From positions 1 to 10,546 of the forward strand of contig JAIRXX010000012.1 in assembly GCA_031268065.1 (NCBI GenBank): a DNA stretch of 10,546 nt. The letters are read 5' to 3'. The stretch comes from Propionibacteriaceae bacterium (GTDB taxonomy: Bacteria; Actinomycetota; Actinomycetes; Propionibacteriales; Propionibacteriaceae). Each line of letters starts with the position of its first letter. The stretch's first letter is position 1. The translations under genes and the position numbers were made by a program. The notes beneath the pieces are model-generated. The model did no database searches, was not told the origin of the DNA, and worked only from the letters and a program-made list of their open reading frames with translations. Shown piece by piece: positions 6,560 through 10,546 of the stretch.

Positions 6560-7192
6560 TCAGCCCTGGCGGGGTTTTCGGATCGCCATAGTAACCCCGA
6601 CCACTGCGATGATGGCGGAGAAACCCATGCCAAGGGTCGCGGAGGCAGGCCCGGCGTCGGGGAACTGGGTCAGTGTCAGCAGCGCGTACTGGGTGACCGC
6701 CAGCGACACCAGGGTGTCGCATAGATTGGTGATCCGCAGGGCGACTTGGATGGGGCTGCCGGAGCGCTTGGCCCGCACGAAACCATTGATGGCAAAGGCG
6801 CATTTGGCGAAGGCGGCCACTGCGATGCTATAGGCGGCCAGCCAGGGGTAATCGGAGCTGCGTTCAGTGAAATACAGGCACAGATTCGTCGCCAGATAGG
6901 CGGTGCCGGAAACGCCGAGCAGCATCCCAGCCCGTCGGTAGACGCGGGACTCAAAGATTAAGTCGGCGGTCCAAGCTGCCGTGGCGAGTCGCCGATGCAG
7001 GTACCTGCGGGTCGCGCCCACCGCCAAATAGTAGGCGGCGCTTGCCAGGCACCAGAAGTTGAGCGTGTACAGCCCGGCGACCAGCAGGCCGACGCACGCC
7101 ACGGCGTCGAAGATGATCGCGCCCGTTGTCACGGTCAGGGTGCGGGCTGGTTCGCTGGCCAGCCTGCGCTCGTACAACTGCTGCAGGGTCAT
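6560..7192 (-). CDS. Six-helix integral membrane protein of unknown function
   Basis: I do not recognise a family. The 210-residue protein starts MTLQQLYERRLASEPARTLTV, and about six hydrophobic segments follow: IIFDAVACVGLLVAGLYTL; FWCLASAAYYLAVGA; GMLLGVSGTAYLATNLCLY; WLAAYSIAVAAFAKCAFAI; ITNLCDTLVSLAVTQYALL; GMGFSAIIAVVGVTMAI. Short Arg-rich loops lie between them (RRYLHRR, RVYRRAG). The frame is open up to a GTG at 7310-7312, but that start would overlap the divergent kinase gene and swallow the palindrome at 7251-7266, so ATG 7190-7192 is preferred; neither start has a strong ribosome site. It stands between the kinase promoter and the RND gene on the pump's strand, so it may be co-transcribed with the pump. 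It could sense or assist transport, but the sequence does not say. Confidence 0.7.
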   Translation of the reverse strand: MTLQQLYERRLASEPARTLTVTTGAIIFDAVACVGLLVAGLYTLNFWCLASAAYYLAVGATRRYLHRRLATAAWTADLIFESRVYRRAGMLLGVSGTAYLATNLCLYFTERSSDYPWLAAYSIAVAAFAKCAFAINGFVRAKRSGSPIQVALRITNLCDTLVSLAVTQYALLTLTQFPDAGPASATLGMGFSAIIAVVGVTMAIRKPRQG

Positions 7193-7250
7193 AGCGCCAT
7201 TTTTCACCAACGGGCGCAGCTGGTCGTCGTCTGGGTGTAGTGGTTTCGGA

Positions 7251-7271
7251 TACCGCAATCGCGGTACTGCG
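7251..7271. promoter_or_regulatory. 7-2-7 palindrome plus third heptamer in the divergent intergenic region
   Basis: TACCGCA-AT-CGCGGTA (7251-7266) has perfect 6-bp arms. A further TACTGCG (7265-7271) overlaps its end and is identical to the heptamer of the palindrome at 6458-6473. It sits 35-50 bases upstream of the kinase start, between two divergent genes, which suits autoregulation by the NarL-type regulator encoded downstream. Confidence 0.5.
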
Positions 7272-7300
7272 CGGACGTTGCGCCGTGGCAGGCTTAACGT

Positions 7301-8449
7301 GTGAAAAAACACCAGTTGGAACGCGCCCCGCTGCTGCTGCGCTGGCCACGTTTGGTGGAGACGGTCACCGCTTCAGTGGCGGTGGTGAACGCGGGGTTCG
7401 GGATGGCCAGCTATGCCGCGGGCGGACAGGTGATCGGGTTGGTGGGGGTGGCCCTGAACCTGGCCAGCATCGCGCTGGTGTCGCGTTGGCCCTGGATTGG
7501 CGTGGCGCTGGCCTGCGCAGGCCCGCTGGCTGGAGCCTTGTTGGGAGTCGATCCGCTGGTGCTCGGTTCCATGTCGGTGTTCACGGCGCTGGCGGCTGCG
7601 TTGCGGGGCCTGTCGGCGTTGCCGGTGGGGGTGCTGGTCGGCCTGGCGAATTACTGGGCAGTCACCATACACGGCAGTCTCGCTCTGCTCGATCCGCTGG
7701 CAGCGCTGTCTTTCGTGACCGCGTTGGCCTTCGCCGCCGCTGGGGCCTCGCTGCGGGCGAACCGGCGTTACTGGGAAGAAGTCAAGCGCAGCGCGGACGA
7801 GGCGCTTGCCACCAGGGAGGCCGAGGCTGAGCGCCGCGTTGCCGAAGAACGGCTGCGCATCGCCCACGATCTGCACGATACCCTCGGACACGAAGTGGCC
7901 TTGGTGTCGATGAGCGTCGGAGCCGCTGAAGTCCATCTGGACGTTGACCCAGACGCCGCGCGGGCGGACCTCGCGCAAGCCAGGTTGCGCATTCAGCGGG
8001 TGCTGGGGGAGACCGGGCGGGTGTTGTCGGTGTTGCGCAATCCGGCTGACAACGCCCCAACGGCCAGCTTCAGCCGTATTCCCCGCTTGGTGGAAGAATT
8101 CCGCGCTGCCGGGATGGACATCCGCGCCGTTATCGCCGATGAGCCGGAACGGCTCGACCCGGAAGCCGGGGTGGCCGTCTACCGCATCGTGCAAGAAGCG
8201 CTGGTCAACGCCCGCAAACACGGCGCCGGGACAGTGCGGCTCGAAGTGGGCATGGACCGCCAGGAGATTCGTATTGAGGTGGCCAACCAACGCGCTGAGC
8301 GACCGCAGCGAAGCCAACTCGCTGGGGGATACGGGCTGGTGGGAATGCGCGAACGCGCCGCCTCCGCTGGCGGGCGCATCGAATTGGAAGCCGGTGACGC
8401 CGTTTTCACCCTGCGGGCGTCGCTTCCCATCGCCGGAAAGGACGTCTGA
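7301..8449 (+). CDS. Sensor histidine kinase, NarL/LiaS-type (HisKA_3 plus HATPase)
   Basis: 382 residues. The N-terminal ~165 residues hold about five to six hydrophobic segments with very short loops, so the stimulus is probably sensed within or at the membrane. A charged helix (YWEEVKRSADEALATREAEAERR) leads into the dimerisation domain. His192 in DLHDTLGHEV is the expected phosphoacceptor. Asn303 in YRIVQEALVNARKHG is the N-box, and GGYGLVGMRERA is the C-terminal ATP-lid motif. The usual Asp-x-Gly-x-Gly is reduced to VANQ before GGYG, a form often seen in actinobacterial kinases of this family. The start is GTG 7301 with only a weak AGG upstream. The stop TGA shares its A with the ATG of the regulator. 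The ligand is unknown; the divergent pump suggests a membrane-active compound. Confidence 0.92.
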   Translation: MKKHQLERAPLLLRWPRLVETVTASVAVVNAGFGMASYAAGGQVIGLVGVALNLASIALVSRWPWIGVALACAGPLAGALLGVDPLVLGSMSVFTALAAALRGLSALPVGVLVGLANYWAVTIHGSLALLDPLAALSFVTALAFAAAGASLRANRRYWEEVKRSADEALATREAEAERRVAEERLRIAHDLHDTLGHEVALVSMSVGAAEVHLDVDPDAARADLAQARLRIQRVLGETGRVLSVLRNPADNAPTASFSRIPRLVEEFRAAGMDIRAVIADEPERLDPEAGVAVYRIVQEALVNARKHGAGTVRLEVGMDRQEIRIEVANQRAERPQRSQLAGGYGLVGMRERAASAGGRIELEAGDAVFTLRASLPIAGKDV

Positions 8450-9108
8450 TGATTGATGTGATGCTGGTCGATGACCAAGAGATGATTCGCGTCGGATTGC
8501 GAACTAACATCGACGCCCATCCCGGCATGGCGGTGGTCGCTGAGGCGGGTGACGGCATCGCCGCCGTTCGGGCGCTGGAAACCCTGGTCCCAGATGTGGT
8601 CCTGATGGATTTGCGGATGCCGGGCATCGACGGGATTGAGGCCATCCGCCGCATCCGGCGCAATCATCCCGCTTCCCAAGTGCGGATCATGGTGCTGACC
8701 ACATTCGACCAAGACGAGAACGTGCTTGCCGCGATCAAGGCCGGAGCCAACGGCTTCCTCTCCAAAGGCGTCGGCCCCGCCGACCTCGCCGCCGCCATCA
8801 CCGAGGTATGCGATGGCGGTGGGGCGCTCTCCGCAAACGCCGCCCGCGCCGTAATCGGCCATGTGGCAGACGACAATTCGATTCCGGTAGACCCAGCGGC
8901 GGCCAAACTGCTCGAATTCCTGACTCCGCGCGAACGCGACTTGCTCACCGAAGCCGTTCGCGGCCTCGACAACCGGCAAATCGCGCAAGCTCACCACATC
9001 TCCCCGCTGACCGTGAAGACGCATATCAACCGCGCCATGATGAAACTCGGCGTCTCCGACCGCGCCGCCCTCATCGCCCTGTCCTATCGGGCCGGGCTTA
9101 GACCCTGA
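8449..9108 (+). CDS. NarL/FixJ-family response regulator
   Basis: 219 residues. The receiver domain has the acidic pair Asp8-Asp9, phospho-acceptor Asp54 in VVLMDLRMPG, Thr84/Thr85 in VLTTF and Lys106 in GFLSKG. A linker of about 30 residues follows, then a LuxR-type helix-turn-helix at about 158-217 (LTPRERDLL, NRQIAQAHHISPLTVKTHINRAMMKLG). AAGGA lies six bases before the ATG, and the TGATG junction with the kinase makes translational coupling very likely. It should be phosphorylated by the kinase and bind DNA as a dimer. The palindromes at 6458 and 7251 have the right layout for such a protein. Confidence 0.94.
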   Translation: MIDVMLVDDQEMIRVGLRTNIDAHPGMAVVAEAGDGIAAVRALETLVPDVVLMDLRMPGIDGIEAIRRIRRNHPASQVRIMVLTTFDQDENVLAAIKAGANGFLSKGVGPADLAAAITEVCDGGGALSANAARAVIGHVADDNSIPVDPAAAKLLEFLTPRERDLLTEAVRGLDNRQIAQAHHISPLTVKTHINRAMMKLGVSDRAALIALSYRAGLRP

Positions 9109-9113
9109 TTCTG

Positions 9114-9140
9114 GCCGCAACCGGCTGGTCTGGTTGCCGC
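9114..9140 (+). terminator. Possible terminator after the two-component operon
   Basis: GCCGCAACC (9114-9122) pairs with GGTTGCCGC (9132-9140) with one mismatch around a 9-base loop, six bases after the regulator stop. It is followed by only TTT, so termination may be weak. The rest of the 175-base gap up to the antitoxin holds only the promoter/operator at 9244-9274. Confidence 0.4.
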
Positions 9141-9243
9141 TTTCCACTGACCCCCGTTGGATGTGGCTGACAGCTGCGGTGGCGTCGTTTGCGCTATTCG
9201 GAGTCAGGATGGATTGGCTGCGGTTGGTCGTCTGGCAGTGGGC

Positions 9244-9274
9244 TATAATATGGCTAGGTTTAGCTAGCCATATT
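9244..9274 (+). promoter_or_regulatory. Promoter/operator of the Phd-VapC-like pair: TATAAT overlapping an 11-bp-arm palindrome
   Basis: TATAAT (9244-9249) is a perfect -10 hexamer; no convincing -35 is seen at 16-18 bp. AATATGGCTAG (9247-9257) and CTAGCCATATT (9264-9274) form a perfect inverted repeat with a 6-bp centre that begins inside the -10 box and ends right before the GGAGGAGG ribosome site. This is where Phd-type antitoxins and their toxin complexes are known to bind for autoregulation. Confidence 0.75.
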
Positions 9275-9283
9275 GGAGGAGGC

Positions 9284-9532
9284 ATGACTGAGGTCGGTGT
9301 GCTGGAAGCGCGGAATAACCTGTCCGGGTTGATCAAGAAGGCTCTGGCGGGTGAGGAGATCGTCATCACATCTCGCCAGGTGCCACAGGTGAGGCTTGTG
9401 CCCGTCTCACCTGCGCTTCCCATCGGTTCGGGAGCGGCGATTCTGGCCGCGCTCAGTTCGCTCCCGCTCTACCAAGGCGATCCAGCTGACATGGAGGCAA
9501 GAATCCGGCAAGAGCGTGAATCGTGGGATTGA
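9284..9532 (+). CDS. Phd/YefM-family antitoxin
   Basis: 82 residues, a normal length. The N-terminal part (MTEVGVLEARNNLSGLIKKALAGEEIVITSRQ) is the Phd/YefM DNA-binding fold, and the charged C-terminus ending MEARIRQERESWD is the usual toxin-binding tail. It should neutralise the neighbouring PIN toxin and repress the operon. ATG 9284 directly follows GGAGGAGG and the operator. The frame is open further upstream, but a start there would place the -10 box and palindrome inside the gene. Its end overlaps the toxin start by 10 bases, the typical coupled arrangement with antitoxin first. Confidence 0.92.
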   Translation: MTEVGVLEARNNLSGLIKKALAGEEIVITSRQVPQVRLVPVSPALPIGSGAAILAALSSLPLYQGDPADMEARIRQERESWD

Positions 9533-9918
9533 TCTACCTGGATACCTGCCTGGTGATCTATCTGGTCGAGAACCACCCTGGCTTTGGCGGCAGGGTTGCC
9601 GAGCGGATCGCCCAACCAGACCTTGCCTTCGCCACCAGCGGCTTGGTGAAGATGGAGTGTCTGGTGGGACCGATGAAGGCGAACGACCAAGCGCTGCTCT
9701 CGCGCTATCCCTTGGTGCTGTCGAGGTTCCACAACCTGTCTGCCACTGAGGCGGTCTTCGAGCAGGCCGCGCGCATCCGCGCCGATCATGGCCTGCGCAC
9801 TCCAGACGCCCTGCATCTCGCCATCGCCAAAGCGGGCGGTTGCACGGCGCTGTGGACCAACGACGACCGTTTCGCCAAGGCCGCCGCAGGCTTCGCCGTC
9901 GATTTCCGCGCTCTTTGA
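9523..9918 (+). CDS. vapC: PIN-domain toxin, VapC-like ribonuclease
   Basis: 131 residues. PIN domains of this kind are Mg-dependent RNases that cut tRNA or rRNA to arrest growth. The acidic residues of the active site are visible: Asp7 in LIYLDTCLVIYLVE, Glu45 in LVKMECLVG, Asp95 in TPDALHLAIA and Asp114/Asp115 in TNDDRF. All expected positions are intact, so the toxin looks functional. GTG 9523 lies in the last codons of the antitoxin; TTG 9529 would be a slightly later start. No good ribosome site is seen, which fits translation coupled to the antitoxin. Pairing of a PIN toxin with a Phd-type antitoxin is common. Its RNA target cannot be told from sequence. Confidence 0.92.
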   Translation: MGLIYLDTCLVIYLVENHPGFGGRVAERIAQPDLAFATSGLVKMECLVGPMKANDQALLSRYPLVLSRFHNLSATEAVFEQAARIRADHGLRTPDALHLAIAKAGGCTALWTNDDRFAKAAAGFAVDFRAL

Positions 9919-9995
9919 ACCATCGGCCCGCAGAACCTTATCTTTAGCATTTCCTTGCGGGAAATTATCCGGTTCAACCACACGGGCGCTTGACT

Positions 9996-10009
9996 ATGAG
10001 GCACCTCAT
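9996..10009. promoter_or_regulatory. Dyad ATGAGG-CA-CCTCAT upstream of the broken toxin-antitoxin operon
   Basis: A perfect inverted repeat with 6-bp arms, about 28 bp upstream of the predicted -10 box at 10037. This is a plausible operator for the Xre-type antitoxin encoded at 10393, by analogy with HigA autoregulation. No second copy is seen nearby. Confidence 0.35.
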
Positions 10010-10036
10010 TCACTGGAGTTGATATCGATCATGATC

Positions 10037-10042
10037 TATACT
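10037..10042 (+). promoter_or_regulatory. Predicted -10 box (TATACT) giving a leaderless toxin transcript
   Basis: TATACT ends seven bases before ATG 10049, so transcription would begin at or next to the start codon. No Shine-Dalgarno sequence is present. TGGAGT is a weak -35 candidate at about 17 bp. Leaderless transcripts are common in actinobacteria. Confidence 0.4.
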
Positions 10043-10048
10043 TGCGGC

Positions 10049-10391
10049 ATGTCTTGGGACGTGCGGCTCTGGGAAGACGTGGAGTCATGGGTTCTCAGTC
10101 TGGACGATGAGAGTCGCTGCGGCGATCACCCGATTGGAGTCTGAGGGCCCCGCGCTTGGGCTGCCAATTGCTGACCGAATCAAGGGGTCTCGTCATCACA
10201 ACATGAAAGAACTGTGACCCGGATCGGCGGGACGTAGCGAGATTAGGATACTGTTCGCTTTCGATGCGAGGCGACGAGCGATTCTGCTGGTTGCGGGAGA
10301 CAAATCGGGCCGGTGGAACCAGTGGTATGACCAGAATGTCCCGATAGCCGACGACAGATTCGATGAGTGGCTCGACAGCGAGGAGGAGTGA
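10049..10391 (+). pseudogene. Broken RelE/HigB-type (phage Gp49-like) toxin gene
   Basis: The first frame gives MSWDVRLWEDVESWVLSLDDESR and then stops at TGA 10142-10144. From about 10111 another frame continues the homology: VAAAITRLESEGPALGLP, ADRIKGSRHHNMKEL, then a TGA (10215-10217) where the family has Arg (a CGA to TGA change fits). The same frame then gives GSAGRSEIRILFAFDARRRA, ILLVAGDKSGRWNQWYDQ and VPIADDRFDEWLDSEEE to the real TGA at 10389-10391. So the gene carries one frameshift (a lost GA in the GAGAG run at 10108-10112 would explain it) and one nonsense mutation. An intact version would be about 113 residues, the usual size of this mRNA-interferase family. The antitoxin ATG follows after one base. 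Confidence 0.88.
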
Positions 10392-10392
10392 G

Positions 10393-10546
10393 ATGAGCAA
10401 GACCGTTTCCTGGAGCGAGGTACGCGCCAAGCGTCCCGTTGACGAGTCTTCCGTTGCCGGGCACATCGCGTGGATGGAGGCCGAGGAACGCGCCTGGCGG
10501 CTGCGCGAGATCAGGGAAGAACAGGGCGTGACGCAGAAGGAGCTTG
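10393..10546 (+). CDS. HigA-type Xre-family antitoxin, N-terminal 51 residues, runs off the right edge
   Basis: The frame from ATG 10393 reads MSKTVSWSEVRAKRPVDESS, then VAGHIAWMEAEERAWRLREI, then REEQGVTQKEL at the window edge. The last part is the beginning of a Cro/C1-type helix-turn-helix (GVTQKEL). The SWSEVR and helical middle are typical of antitoxins paired with Gp49-like toxins. GAGGAGGAG at the end of the toxin remnant supplies a good ribosome site. The visible part is undamaged although its toxin partner is dead, so it may persist as a solitary repressor or as an anti-addiction antitoxin. Confidence 0.85.
   Translation, partial: MSKTVSWSEVRAKRPVDESSVAGHIAWMEAEERAWRLREIREEQGVTQKEL

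Noticed and set aside
7193..7312. N-terminal extension of the six-helix protein to GTG 7312
   Set aside because: It would overlap the start of the divergent kinase gene and cover the predicted operator. It is not excluded, because neither start has a strong ribosome site.
9134..9283. Upstream extension of the antitoxin frame, giving a hydrophobic Trp-rich N-terminus
   Set aside because: The extension would include the TATAAT box, the palindrome and the ribosome site; antitoxins of this family start at the MTEVGVLEAR position.
9927..9965. Overlapping inverted repeats after the PIN toxin (CCCGCA with TGCGGG; ATTTCC with GGAAAT)
   Set aside because: The two stems are short, compete with each other and lack a T-run, so a terminator call is not supported.
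10095..10466. A 123-codon open frame on the minus strand across the broken toxin
   Set aside because: It runs antisense to clear toxin homology in two plus-strand frames and has no family resemblance.

Overview
The window is GC-rich, with codon usage and gene families typical of a high-GC Gram-positive (actinobacterium). The RND pump has no visible membrane-fusion or outer-membrane partner, and the kinase/regulator pair is of the actinobacterial NarL/LiaSR style. A propionibacterial-type lineage is possible, but I cannot fix the taxon from sequence alone.

Layout. (1) Positions 1-2596, minus strand: a compact glyoxylate-assimilation operon, hyi - glxR - gcl (gcl runs off the left edge). A good -35/-10 promoter and a small dyad lie just upstream of hyi. 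Glyoxylate carboligase joins two glyoxylates into tartronate semialdehyde, GlxR reduces this to D-glycerate, and Hyi interconverts hydroxypyruvate and tartronate semialdehyde. (2) Positions 2744-2827: about 3.6 copies of a 23-bp tandem repeat between two same-strand transcription units. (3) Positions 2839-6399, minus: one long RND (HAE1/AcrB-like) transporter frame cut by a single in-frame TAG into a 988-aa part and a 195-aa part. The second extracellular loop carries an inserted coiled-coil-like stretch of about 155 residues. (4) Positions 6412-6497: four consecutive potential hairpins in the leader of the RND gene. (5) Positions 6560-7192, minus: an unrecognised six-helix membrane protein. 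(6) Positions 7301-9108, plus: a divergent two-component system (HisKA_3 histidine kinase plus NarL-type regulator). (7) Positions 9244-9918, plus: a Phd/YefM antitoxin - PIN (VapC-like) toxin pair with an 11-bp-arm palindrome over its -10 box. (8) Positions 10049-10546, plus: a RelE/HigB-type toxin gene broken by a frameshift and a nonsense codon, followed by an open HigA-type antitoxin that runs off the right edge.

The most coherent new hypothesis concerns the middle block. Two 16-bp palindromes of the form TAC-Y-GC-N4-GC-R-GTA, each readable as NarL-type 7-2-7 heptamer pairs, lie in exactly two places: between the kinase gene and the divergent membrane-protein gene, and in the leader of the RND gene. 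This links the two-component system, the six-helix protein and the pump into one predicted regulon. The pump itself may be inactive, read through at TAG, or made as two halves.
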